Shown here: positions 51,384-58,889 of the stretch, piece by piece
Numbering within the stretch: the stretch's first letter is position 1
How the letters are laid out: each line of letters opens with the position of its first letter
DNA from: Parabacteroides sp. OttesenSCG-928-G21
GTDB lineage: Bacteria > Bacteroidota > Bacteroidia > Bacteroidales > Tannerellaceae
DNA: 58,889 bases
NCBI GenBank assembly: GCA_030266465.1
Contig: JAJDIA010000002.1
Span: forward strand, 1 to 58,889
Direction: 5' to 3'
Position numbers and translations under genes: made by a program
Notes under the pieces: model-generated
The model's input: only the letters and a program-made list of their open reading frames with translations
Told to the model about the DNA's origin: nothing
Database searches by the model: none

Positions 51384-54125
51384 ATGAGAAGGAAATTGAT
51401 AATAATACCGGTGTTGTTTCTTTTTGTTGTGTCTGTATTTGCACAGCAAAAGGTAACTGTTCGTATGGAACAACAATTGCTTACTGATTTGTTTGAGGTT
51501 ATAGAGCAGCAAACAAATTATCGGATATATTCTCTACCGGCCGATACCGATTCTTTGCGAATTTCTGTCAATGTAGTCGATGAAGAAGTATTGACTGTAC
51601 TTCAGCAAGCTTTAGAGAGAACATCTCTGAAGGTCTCACAATATGCAAATAGTTTCTTTATTACAGATAGTGAATTGATCACATCTTTGCCTGAAGGTTA
51701 TTTTGACCGGGAAAGGGCGATTGAAACAGAAGGTTCTGATATTTCCGGATTGTCATTGAGCCAGCGTACGCAACGTGCTTCATCAGAAAATAAGGTGTAT
51801 GAGATTGGCGATCCTTCAGCTAATCCAACAGGAAGGGTGAATTTAAGTGGAACTTTAATTGATTTTAAAACAGGAGAGGCTGTTGTTGGTGCTACTTTGT
51901 TTATTGAAGAGCCAATGATTGGTGTGACTTCGGATGCTTATGGCTATTATACGATACAGCTTCCTGCCGGACGTCATGAATTAAATATTCGTGGTATGGG
52001 ACTGAAGGATACACGTCGACAGATAGTTCTGCACTCGGACGGGAAAATGGATATAGAGTTGGAGGAAGAGGTCTATGCCTTAAGAGAAGTTGTGATAGCC
52101 GGGGATCGGGTACAAAACGTGAGACGTACGACGATGGGGGTTGAACGCTTGCAAGTTCGGGATATTAAAAATATTCCGACCGCCTTTGGAGAGGTTGATG
52201 TGATTAAAGCTGTATTATTATTGCCGGGAGTGAAGTCAGTAGGCGAGGCTTCCAGTGGCTTTAATGTCCGGGGAGGTTCGACAGATCAAAATCTGATTCT
52301 TTTTAATGATGGAACTATATATAACCCCACACACTTGTTTGGCTTTTTCTCTGCATTTAATTCTGATTTGATCCGGGATATGGAGCTTTACAAGAGTAGT
52401 ATACCTGCAAAATATGGTGGCCGTATTTCTTCCGTATTGGATATAAATACCCGGGAGGGGAATAAAAAAGAATTTGGCGGTTCGGCAAGTATAGGTTTGT
52501 TGACTAGTAGCCTAACACTGGAAGGCCCTTTGTTTAGCGATAAAACATCTTATATTATAGGTGGGAGAACGACTTATTCCGATTGGATTTTAAAACAATT
52601 GCCGGAAGACAGTGGCTATCGGGATGGAAGTGCTGGTTTTTATGACTTAAATGCATCTATTAATCACAAATTTAGTGATTATGACAATCTTTCCATCAAT
52701 GGATATTTTAGTAATGACCGTTTCCGGTTTACAGATGAAGAACGTTATTCTTATCAAAATGCCAATGCATCTATAAAATGGCGACATATCTTTAATCCTA
52801 AACTGACTAGTACGATTACAGCCGGTTATGATCACTACGATTATGACACAAAAAATACAGAAAATGCAGCGAATGCTTTTTCTATGGCGTTTGATATTAA
52901 TCAATATTTTGGGAAAGCAGATTTTACCTGGTATGTAAATGACCAACATACACTTGATTTTGGAATGAATGGATTGTTGTATAACCTAAATCCGGGGACC
53001 TATCTTCCGGAGGGCAGTGAGTCTTTAGTTGTTGAAGATCGTTTACAGAAAGAAAAGGCTATAGAGTCAGGTATTTATGTGGAGGACAGATGGGATATTC
53101 TTCCGGGTCTTTCAGTAAATGCGGGAATACGTTATTCCATGTTTAATGTTATGGGGCCAAGAGACTATTATACCTATCAGGATGAATATATACCATCATT
53201 ATCTACGGTGGTAGATACGGTATCGGTTGGTGGTAAGGCATTTAAAACATATCATGGTCCGGAATTCCGTTTGTCTGCACGGTATGAATTCGACAATACT
53301 TTTTCAATAAAGGCAGGATTTAATACGATGAGACAGAATATTCATAAAATATCAAATACCACTGTGATGTCACCTACAGATACCTGGAAACTCAGTGATG
53401 CGAATATCAAGCCTCAGACTGGCTCTCAATTAGCTTTGGGACTTTATAAGAATTTTGCTAATAATACCATTGAAACATCAATAGAAGCTTATTATAAAAA
53501 GATGAATGATTATTTGGATTATCGCAATGGCGCAGAATTGTTGATGAATCATCATCTTGAAACAGATGTGTTGAACACAGAAGGACGAGCTTATGGAGTA
53601 GAGTTGATGGTAAAAAAGACACAAGGTAAACTAAATGGTTGGATCAGCTATACATATTCTCGTACAGAGCTTCGTCAAAATGATCCTAAAGTTATAGATC
53701 CGGTTAATAATGGAGATTGGTATCCTGCGGACTATGATAAGCCTCATGATTTTAAGTTTGTCGGGAATTATAAATTTACACATCGTTTCAGTTTTTCAAT
53801 GAACCTTGATTACAGCACCGGTCGTCCGATTACATTACCTGTTTCAAAATATAATTATGCAGGAGGAGAGTATGTTTATTTCTCTGATAGAAACAAATAT
53901 CGTATCCCTGATTTCTTCCGAATTGACGCATCCATTAATATAGAACCAAGTCATAATTTGACTAAACTGACACATAGCTCCGTTTCCATAGGAGTATATA
54001 ATTTGACAGGGCGAAAAAATGCTTATTCTGTATATTATATTGCAGAGGAAGGAAAGCTTAAGGGATATAAACTTGCGATTTTCGGAGTGCCAATTCCTTA
54101 TATATCTTATAATATTAAATTTTAA
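51384..54125 (+). CDS. TonB-dependent receptor with STN and carboxypeptidase-like domains
   Basis: A 913-residue outer-membrane transporter. A signal peptide (residues ~1-20) is followed by an STN/secretin-like domain (about 25-105), a carboxypeptidase-regulatory-like beta-sandwich (about 152-235, VNLSGTLIDFKTGEAVVGA), a plug domain (about 245-370, with GFNVRGGSTDQNLILFNDG) and a beta-barrel ending in Phe (ISYNIKF). The STN domain usually contacts an anti-sigma factor, but no FecR or sigma gene is adjacent. No SusD gene follows, so it is not a classical polysaccharide locus. Substrate unknown. Confidence 0.92.
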   Translation: MRRKLIIIPVLFLFVVSVFAQQKVTVRMEQQLLTDLFEVIEQQTNYRIYSLPADTDSLRISVNVVDEEVLTVLQQALERTSLKVSQYANSFFITDSELITSLPEGYFDRERAIETEGSDISGLSLSQRTQRASSENKVYEIGDPSANPTGRVNLSGTLIDFKTGEAVVGATLFIEEPMIGVTSDAYGYYTIQLPAGRHELNIRGMGLKDTRRQIVLHSDGKMDIELEEEVYALREVVIAGDRVQNVRRTTMGVERLQVRDIKNIPTAFGEVDVIKAVLLLPGVKSVGEASSGFNVRGGSTDQNLILFNDGTIYNPTHLFGFFSAFNSDLIRDMELYKSSIPAKYGGRISSVLDINTREGNKKEFGGSASIGLLTSSLTLEGPLFSDKTSYIIGGRTTYSDWILKQLPEDSGYRDGSAGFYDLNASINHKFSDYDNLSINGYFSNDRFRFTDEERYSYQNANASIKWRHIFNPKLTSTITAGYDHYDYDTKNTENAANAFSMAFDINQYFGKADFTWYVNDQHTLDFGMNGLLYNLNPGTYLPEGSESLVVEDRLQKEKAIESGIYVEDRWDILPGLSVNAGIRYSMFNVMGPRDYYTYQDEYIPSLSTVVDTVSVGGKAFKTYHGPEFRLSARYEFDNTFSIKAGFNTMRQNIHKISNTTVMSPTDTWKLSDANIKPQTGSQLALGLYKNFANNTIETSIEAYYKKMNDYLDYRNGAELLMNHHLETDVLNTEGRAYGVELMVKKTQGKLNGWISYTYSRTELRQNDPKVIDPVNNGDWYPADYDKPHDFKFVGNYKFTHRFSFSMNLDYSTGRPITLPVSKYNYAGGEYVYFSDRNKYRIPDFFRIDASINIEPSHNLTKLTHSSVSIGVYNLTGRKNAYSVYYIAEEGKLKGYKLAIFGVPIPYISYNIKF

Positions 54126-54126
54126 A

Positions 54127-55146
54127 ATGAAAACAATAAAGAAAATATTATGTTTTGCAGTGTTGATTAGTAGTGTTCTATCAAGCTGTATTGAGGAGTT
54201 TGTTCCCCGTGATGTGGAAAGGGTGAGTGGTATACTTATTGTAGATGGACATATAACCAACGATGAATCTATTATTACATTAAGGTATAGTGTAGGAATG
54301 CAAGATACACTTATCGGTAATGAAACAATAGATCATGCATTGGTATTTGTAGAGACAGATAAGGGGCAGAAGATGCAAGGGGTTTTTCAAGAAAAAGGAA
54401 AATATGTTGTACCCACAGGAACTTTATATTCCGATACCCAGTATAAACTACATATTTTATTAGACGGACAAGAATATGAATCAACATTTCTTTTCCCGTT
54501 ATATACAGTTGAAATAGATACTTTATATGTAACGAAAGAAGGAAGGGGTGAACCGGTTAATGTTAATTTGGTTACACATGGTCAAGAGGATGATTCAAAA
54601 TACTATTTTTGGTCGTACAATGAAATATGGGAATATAGGGCAGAATTGTTTGCTAATGCGGGTTATATTGGAGGGGAGTTTATGTTTTTTAATCTATATA
54701 CTTCTAATAATTCTTATTATTGTTGGGCTCGGAATAATTCGAAGAGCCTAATAGTAGGATCAACAACAAAGCTATCCCAAAATATGATGCAAAAAAAAAT
54801 AATTGAAATACCTCCCAACCATGATAAATTATCTATGCTATATTATATATCTATTCAACAAAAAATGATACGAAAGGAAACTTATGATTATTATCAGAAT
54901 TTACAAAACAATGTAGATTTAACAGGAAGTATTTTTTCTCCTATCCCTGCTGAAATAAAAGGGAATATTTCATGTATAAATAATTCTGATATTCCTGTAA
55001 TCGGATATATAGATGTTACTACTACTACTGAAAAATCATTGTTTGTTCCTACCAGTGGAGAATTATATGAACCCAAAATATCTAATTGTATTTATTCGGT
55101 GACGGATGATCCGGATTCAGGTTATCCTATATATATATATATATAG
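54127..55146 (+). CDS. DUF4249 lipoprotein, cut short at a (TA)9 repeat
   Basis: As read, 339 residues, starting one base after the receptor stop codon (an upstream in-frame start lies within the receptor gene). The lipobox is VLSSC, with Cys near residue 20. The family core begins VERVSGILIVDGHITNDES, as usual for DUF4249 proteins, which are surface partners of TonB receptors. The end is abnormal: the sequence runs into PIYIYI and a stop codon made by a (TA)9 repeat. The expected Cys- and Trp-containing C-terminus (VCVDCRAKGG, PDFW) is intact in another frame at 55143-55235. Loss of one TA unit, or gain of two, would restore a protein of 368 or 370 residues. Confidence 0.85.
   Translation: MKTIKKILCFAVLISSVLSSCIEEFVPRDVERVSGILIVDGHITNDESIITLRYSVGMQDTLIGNETIDHALVFVETDKGQKMQGVFQEKGKYVVPTGTLYSDTQYKLHILLDGQEYESTFLFPLYTVEIDTLYVTKEGRGEPVNVNLVTHGQEDDSKYYFWSYNEIWEYRAELFANAGYIGGEFMFFNLYTSNNSYYCWARNNSKSLIVGSTTKLSQNMMQKKIIEIPPNHDKLSMLYYISIQQKMIRKETYDYYQNLQNNVDLTGSIFSPIPAEIKGNISCINNSDIPVIGYIDVTTTTEKSLFVPTSGELYEPKISNCIYSVTDDPDSGYPIYIYI
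55128..55145. repeat. (TA)9 microsatellite inside the DUF4249 gene
   Basis: Eighteen bases of pure TA end directly in the stop codon TAG (55144-55146). The repeat lies near the 3' end of the gene, and its length fixes the reading frame of the last ~29 residues. Eight or eleven units would be in frame; nine are not. Such repeats are hot spots for slipped-strand mispairing. Confidence 0.95.
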
Positions 55147-55235
55147 ATTCTTATGCGCCGAAAGTCTGTGTCGATTGCCGGGCGAAAGGTGGTTCAAAAA
55201 ACAAACCAGATTTCTGGCCAACAGATCATTTATAA
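55143..55235 (+). pseudogene. Displaced C-terminus of the DUF4249 protein
   Basis: In the frame two bases away from the upstream coding frame, the sequence reads IDSYAPKVCVDCRAKGG and then SKNKPDFWPTDHL before a TAA stop at 55233-55235. CxxC followed by Gly-Gly and then PDFW is the usual end of DUF4249 proteins. The next gene starts eight bases later, matching the tight spacing seen elsewhere in this operon, which supports this as the true end. Confidence 0.85.
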
Positions 55236-55243
55236 TATAGCGT

Positions 55244-56923
55244 ATGAAAAGGAATTATATTATAGTATTTTTATTATTCATGCTTAGTATACAGTATACT
55301 ACGGCAGAGAATATGAGAGAAAGAGTGTATTTGCAGACAGATAAACAAACCTATCTGGCAGGTGAATTACTTTGGATGAAGCTATATTTAACAGATGCAG
55401 AAGGGAAGCCCTCCCCGTTAAGTAAAGTCGGCTATGTTGAATTGTTGGATGCGGAATCTGTTCAGGTGCAAGTCAAGCTGGATATTTCAGAAGGAACAGG
55501 CGAGGGCTGGTTAGAGCTTCCGATAACACTCCCAACAGGCTATTACCGCCTTGTCGCTTACTCTCGGTATATGCAAAATGAAGGAGATGAAGTCTTCTTC
55601 CAGAAGAATATAGGCGTGATCAATACTTTTCTGATTGATAAAACAGTTGAAATAGATAATTCCCTTACCGAGCCGACATTCTCAGTACTGGATAACACCC
55701 TGTCAGTCATAATGGCTAATTCGAGAACTAAACCTCGTACCGAAAACAGTATTCAGATACAAGGACTGCCGGAAGACGTCCACTCCTTAGCCATTTCCGT
55801 TGCTGGAAAAGATCTTGTACAGGACGGAAGTGTATTGAATATCAGCCAATGGCAGGATCAACTGCCGGCAACTATAACTACAACTACAACTGCGATACGT
55901 TCTGATTTCCTCCCGGAATACGAAGGACATATCATCAATGCTAAATTGATAAACGTAGCAACCGGACAACCGGAAACAACAGAAAAAGTATCCTCCCTAT
56001 TAGGATTTGTAGGAGAAGATATCCGTCTTTTCGACGGCGTCTCCGATAACCAGGGGAACGTCCAATATGTTACGAAAAGAATAACCGGCCGCCAGGAATT
56101 AGCTACCGCGACATTCCCACAATCAGAAAACAAATTCAGAGTAGATATCCAGTCCCCCTTTGCCGTGCACCCGAAAGCCGATCTGCCCACTTTCAAGTTA
56201 AACTCCGCCTGGGAGCAACAACTTTTGCAGCGCAGCGTCGGACTCCAGGTCTTATACAGCTACATGGCCGACTCCCTAAGTATAATGGAACGAACAACTC
56301 CACACTTCCAATGGAAGCCATACAGTTCCTACATCCTGGATAACTACACCCGCTTCACCCGTATGGACGAGGTAGTCATAGAATTCGTCACTTTGCTCAG
56401 CTTTAGGAATATCGACAGGAAAAGACAACTACATCTCTTCATCGAAAAGAACGTCGGTCGCGGAGCAGGCAGTACGTTGGCCCTCTTAGACGGTATCCCG
56501 ATCACAGACCATAACATCCTCTATAACTACGACCCCTTGCTGGTTCAGCGCATAGAGCTGTATCGGGAGCGATTTGATTTCAACGGCCAATTCTTCGACG
56601 GCCTCGTCTCCTTTACCACCTATGCGAACAACTACCCCACGCTGCAGCTCGACGAATCCACGCAAATATTCGACTACGAAGGCACGCAAGCTCGCCGGCT
56701 CTTTTACGCCCCCTCTTATAAGAACGAGGCAGAACGAAACAGCCGTACACCGGACTATCGCCACACCTTGCTGTGGATACCCGAAGTTGATACGCACGGA
56801 AACTCATCGGTAACGATCCCATTCAGCACCTCGGACCTGACGGGAGAATTCCAAGTCGTCATCGAAGGTTTAACAAAAGACGGAAAGCCTTTACGAGGAA
56901 TCACATATTTTGATGTAGAATAA
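55244..56923 (+). CDS. MG2 (alpha-2-macroglobulin-like) domain surface protein
   Basis: A 559-residue protein with a signal peptide (residues ~1-21, cut near YTTAE). Residues ~25-115 form an MG2-type beta-sandwich (RVYLQTDKQTYLAGELLWMKLYL, TGYYRLVAYSRYMQNEGDE). Later parts contain more beta-sandwich repeats and a region like a TonB plug (GSTLALLDGIPITDHNILYN). The protein ends in a beta-rich domain. Such MG2 proteins occur with TonB receptors and DUF4249 lipoproteins in Bacteroidetes. The 3' part of the gene, from about 56.1 kb, is clearly richer in G and C than the 5' part. Confidence 0.82.
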   Translation: MKRNYIIVFLLFMLSIQYTTAENMRERVYLQTDKQTYLAGELLWMKLYLTDAEGKPSPLSKVGYVELLDAESVQVQVKLDISEGTGEGWLELPITLPTGYYRLVAYSRYMQNEGDEVFFQKNIGVINTFLIDKTVEIDNSLTEPTFSVLDNTLSVIMANSRTKPRTENSIQIQGLPEDVHSLAISVAGKDLVQDGSVLNISQWQDQLPATITTTTTAIRSDFLPEYEGHIINAKLINVATGQPETTEKVSSLLGFVGEDIRLFDGVSDNQGNVQYVTKRITGRQELATATFPQSENKFRVDIQSPFAVHPKADLPTFKLNSAWEQQLLQRSVGLQVLYSYMADSLSIMERTTPHFQWKPYSSYILDNYTRFTRMDEVVIEFVTLLSFRNIDRKRQLHLFIEKNVGRGAGSTLALLDGIPITDHNILYNYDPLLVQRIELYRERFDFNGQFFDGLVSFTTYANNYPTLQLDESTQIFDYEGTQARRLFYAPSYKNEAERNSRTPDYRHTLLWIPEVDTHGNSSVTIPFSTSDLTGEFQVVIEGLTKDGKPLRGITYFDVE

Positions 56924-56944
56924 ATCTGTTATCAAGCGTTTAAC

Positions 56945-56976
56945 AAGGGACTGCCGAAAAAGCAGTCCCTTTTTTT
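56945..56976 (+). terminator. Intrinsic terminator of the TonB receptor operon
   Basis: AAGGGACTGC pairs with GCAGTCCCTT around a CGAAAAA loop, followed by a long run of T. It comes 22 bases after the MG2 stop codon. Confidence 0.88.
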
Positions 56977-57103
56977 GCTGAAAAAACCTCCACTTTAACC
57001 GATAAATCCCTTCAATTTGTTGAAAGAAAGAACACTTATCCAAACCACAATTAAACCTTTCCCCCTTTGCAGCATCAAAACAACGAAGCAAATTTAATTG
57101 GTA

Positions 57104-57601
57104 ATGAAAAGAACAGTATTAATCATCATCGCACTAGCAGGCATCCTGAATGCCTACGCACAGAGAGGTCGCACAGCCGTATTAAAGGAGATATCCGGGA
57201 TGGAGGTAATCAAGACAATCTACCCCGAAGCCTCAAAAGTAGAACAGCAAAACGAAGTCTGGTTTGAAATCCTCGACGCAGATGGAAATCTTATCGGCTA
57301 CACCCTGTCCAGCAAGCCTTTCTCCGATGATATAATAGGCTATCGGGGAGCCACGCCCGTAATCGTCATCATGGATAAGAACAAAGTGATCCGCAAGGTC
57401 TCCATCCTAAGCCATAAAGAGACCATCTCCTATATAAACCGATTAACAAACTGGGGCTTTTTCGACAACTGGAACGGACTCACCGTCAGCGATGCCAAGG
57501 AAAAGCAGGTGAAGGTCGACGCCTATACCGGAGCCACCATGACAGCCGTCTCCCTGATAAAAAACATGGACATTATCTTAGAGAAGGCAGCAGGGAATTA
57601 G
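57104..57601 (+). CDS. Exported FMN-binding-domain protein
   Basis: About 165 residues from the ATG at 57104. A signal peptide (residues ~1-20, cut near AYAQR) is followed by an FMN-binding domain of the RnfG/NqrC type, with the flavinylation motif DAYTGATMTAVS near residues 145-156. It would carry FMN through a Thr and act in periplasmic electron transfer. No flavin transferase ApbE or redox partner is adjacent; the Rnf operon at 27.5 kb is the nearest related system. Codon use is G/C rich compared with the middle of the window. Confidence 0.85.
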   Translation: MKRTVLIIIALAGILNAYAQRGRTAVLKEISGMEVIKTIYPEASKVEQQNEVWFEILDADGNLIGYTLSSKPFSDDIIGYRGATPVIVIMDKNKVIRKVSILSHKETISYINRLTNWGFFDNWNGLTVSDAKEKQVKVDAYTGATMTAVSLIKNMDIILEKAAGN

Positions 57602-57660
57602 TTTTGGGGTGAAGCCGTTTTATCATAAACTCTTAAAACCTGGCATCTCCCTGTTGCAAA

Positions 57661-58488
57661 CTATCTTTCTCTTTCCGGATCCGAAGCCGGCTGCCTTGCC
57701 AACCTGTTTTTCCCTCGGCCGAGTCGCATATTCAGCACCTCCACCAGCAGAGAAAAAGCAATGGCGAAATAAATGTAGCCCTTCGGAATCTCTCCAACCT
57801 CAGTTCCAAACACATTTACGTGCGACAAATGCGCCGCCTCTACCAACAACGTCACCCCGATCAGAATAAGAAACGAAAGAGCCAGCATCTGGATCGTCGG
57901 GTGCTTATTCACAAACCTGCTGATCGGGCCGGAGAAGAAGAGCATCAGCAAAACAGCCATGATAATCGCTGTAACCATAATCGTCATCGCTCCAATGTAG
58001 CCGAACTCCCGGAAACTTACCATCCCGACCGCCGTCAGTACGCTGTCGAAAGAAAACACAATATCCAGCGCCACAATCTGCATGATAACGCCCCAAAACC
58101 GCTTGTGTTTGGATTCCTGCTCACCTTTTTCTTCCCCCTCTAATTTATGGTGAACCTCCGTAACGCTTTTGTAAAGCAAAAACAACCCGCCCAGGAAAAT
58201 AACAATACTCTGTCCCGTCACAGCCCCGTCGATCCAGGAAAAAGAAAACGTGAACAGCGGCCGCGTCAGTTGCATCAATAAAGAGATACCAAACAACAAC
58301 CCAATACGTGCCAGCATCGCCAGCAAAAGCCCTATAAACCGAGCCTTCGGCTGTTCCTGCGGAGGAAGTTTCCCCGTCATGATCGACAGAAAGACGATAT
58401 TATCCACCCCTAAAACGATCTCCAGGAAACCAAGCGCCAACAAAGCCAGCCAGGCATTTGGCAACAAAAACGTCTGTATTATCTCCAT
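57661..58488 (-). CDS. TerC-family integral membrane protein
   Basis: A 275-residue membrane protein with about seven helices. It has the TerC signature FLEIVLGVDNIVFLSIMTGKL with the paired Asp/Asn near residue 30, and a second acidic helix DIVFSFDSVLTAVGM near residue 145. A cytosolic loop rich in Lys, Glu and His (HHKLEGEEKGEQESKHKR) lies between. The family is linked to tellurite resistance and to manganese export (Alx/MntX-like). Confidence 0.92.
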   Translation of the reverse strand: MEIIQTFLLPNAWLALLALGFLEIVLGVDNIVFLSIMTGKLPPQEQPKARFIGLLLAMLARIGLLFGISLLMQLTRPLFTFSFSWIDGAVTGQSIVIFLGGLFLLYKSVTEVHHKLEGEEKGEQESKHKRFWGVIMQIVALDIVFSFDSVLTAVGMVSFREFGYIGAMTIMVTAIIMAVLLMLFFSGPISRFVNKHPTIQMLALSFLILIGVTLLVEAAHLSHVNVFGTEVGEIPKGYIYFAIAFSLLVEVLNMRLGRGKNRLARQPASDPERER

Positions 58489-58621
58489 ACCATTTTATTC
58501 ATAAGACTCTCATTCGATGCGAATGAAACCTCACCGATATAATTGTAACACAATAGTTTTCGTCTTTGTTTAAGAAATGTTCTGTTATTTAGGCAGGAAA
58601 GGCTGATTGCCAGGCGACAAC

Positions 58622-58889
58622 CTACACCTCCAAGGCACTATCGCCGAGGAACGCCCTATACCGCTCCTCCGCCTGCCGAAGCGCCTTTTTTGTAACCTTT
58701 TTATGTTCGGGGAAGAGGGAAAACTCAATCGACAGCCCTCCCTTCTTCGTGGCCTTCTTCCAATTGCCGACAATCCTGCCATTGCATACGATTACGGGAT
58801 AGAAAATGCCAAACGTATTGAACGCCTTCCTGTTATGCTCCTCCGCCAACACATGATTACGGCTCTTGTAACTAATCAGGAACTCGTCG
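58622..58889 (-). CDS. Winged-helix DNA-binding domain protein, C-terminal part (cut by window end)
   Basis: Reading leftward from the window end, the frame is open from the edge (DEFLISYKSRNHVLAEEH) to the stop codon at 58622-58624, about 88 residues. The pattern DEFLxSYxxR, FYPVIVCNGRIVGNWKK and a final helix ending RYRAFLG match the C-terminus of HTH_42 proteins, the group that includes the AlkZ/YcaQ DNA-crosslink glycosylases. The 5' part lies outside the window, so no more can be said. Confidence 0.7.
   Translation of the reverse strand, partial: DEFLISYKSRNHVLAEEHNRKAFNTFGIFYPVIVCNGRIVGNWKKATKKGGLSIEFSLFPEHKKVTKKALRQAEERYRAFLGDSALEV

Noticed and set aside
51384-56923. Polysaccharide utilisation locus (SusCD type)
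   Set aside because: No SusD gene or glycoside hydrolase is present; the partner is a DUF4249 lipoprotein and the receptor has an STN domain.
57820-58143. 107-codon plus-strand frame across the TerC gene
   Set aside because: The TerC frame on the minus strand has clear family motifs; the plus-strand product is a basic His/Arg/Gln-rich shadow.
1-58889. tRNA genes, riboswitches and prophage genes
   Set aside because: I looked for tRNA T-arm patterns, known riboswitch cores and phage structural genes and found none I could support by eye.

Overview
The window looks like a chromosomal segment of an anaerobic Bacteroidales bacterium, most likely close to Parabacteroides/Tannerellaceae (inference). 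Reasons seen in the sequence: promoters of the Bacteroidetes type (TTTG then about 20 nt then TAnnTTTG), a short primary sigma factor without region 1.1, DUF3078, DUF4249, MG2 and 6-bladed propeller surface proteins, a TonB receptor with STN and carboxypeptidase-like domains, an Rnf operon led by RseC and followed by galE, and an indolepyruvate:ferredoxin oxidoreductase. There are no tRNA genes, CRISPR arrays, phage genes or intact insertion sequences; a possible transposase remnant sits at the extreme left edge.

Layout. 0.4-1.8 kb: an HdeD-like membrane protein convergent with an AraC regulator. 2.1-8.9 kb: a TetR-led RND efflux operon (TolC, adaptor, pump) ending in a small PII-like protein. 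9.1-10.9 kb: ribosomal protein L25, peptidyl-tRNA hydrolase and an S4 RNA-binding protein. 11-13.8 kb (minus): two exported sugar-metabolism proteins with twin-arginine signals, a TIM-barrel isomerase and a Gfo/Idh/MocA oxidoreductase, both carrying low-complexity inserts. 14.2-16.7 kb (minus): primary sigma factor and HtrA protease. 17.3-19.0 kb: RNase P RNA and a YihY membrane protein. 19.1-21.9 kb (minus): iorA-iorB-ribE. 22.1-24.5 kb (minus): two 6-bladed propeller proteins. 24.9-27.2 kb: kdsB and a DUF3078 protein. 27.5-34.0 kb: rseC-rnfBCDGEA-galE. 34.0-39.5 kb (minus): HAD phosphatase, DUF1015, serA, serC, then rarA. 39.9-40.9 kb: three small membrane or secreted proteins. 41-45.4 kb: menA, then on the minus strand pdxJ-exbB-exbD-tonB-DJ-1. 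45.4-50.4 kb: CBS protein, NAD kinase, DUF1080 protein, double ABC ATPase, DUF456, thioredoxin. 50.6-56.9 kb: a surface operon of a secreted unknown, a TonB receptor, a DUF4249 lipoprotein and an MG2 protein. 57.1-58.9 kb: FMN-binding protein, TerC protein, and a winged-helix protein cut by the window edge.

How the parts work together. The Rnf complex couples ferredoxin/NAD redox to ion pumping, and IorAB produces reduced ferredoxin, so the two could be linked in amino-acid fermentation (inference). ExbB-ExbD-TonB energises receptors such as the one at 51.4 kb. serC-serA give serine and share steps with pyridoxal phosphate biosynthesis (pdxJ).

Most notable observations. (1) Four intergenic arrays (17.1, 24.6, 39.7 and 49.4 kb) of 4-5 imperfect palindromes, 17 in all, each centred on AC-N4-GT; every one of the 13 within-array intervals is exactly 22 nt. 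I do not recognise this element. Two arrays share a conserved 74-nt flank and lie in inverted orientation about 9.7 kb apart. (2) A (TA)9 microsatellite at 55128-55145 that cuts off a DUF4249 lipoprotein; the missing C-terminus is intact in another frame just downstream, so this is a candidate phase-variable surface gene, or an assembly error. (3) A PII-like protein as the last gene of an RND efflux operon.
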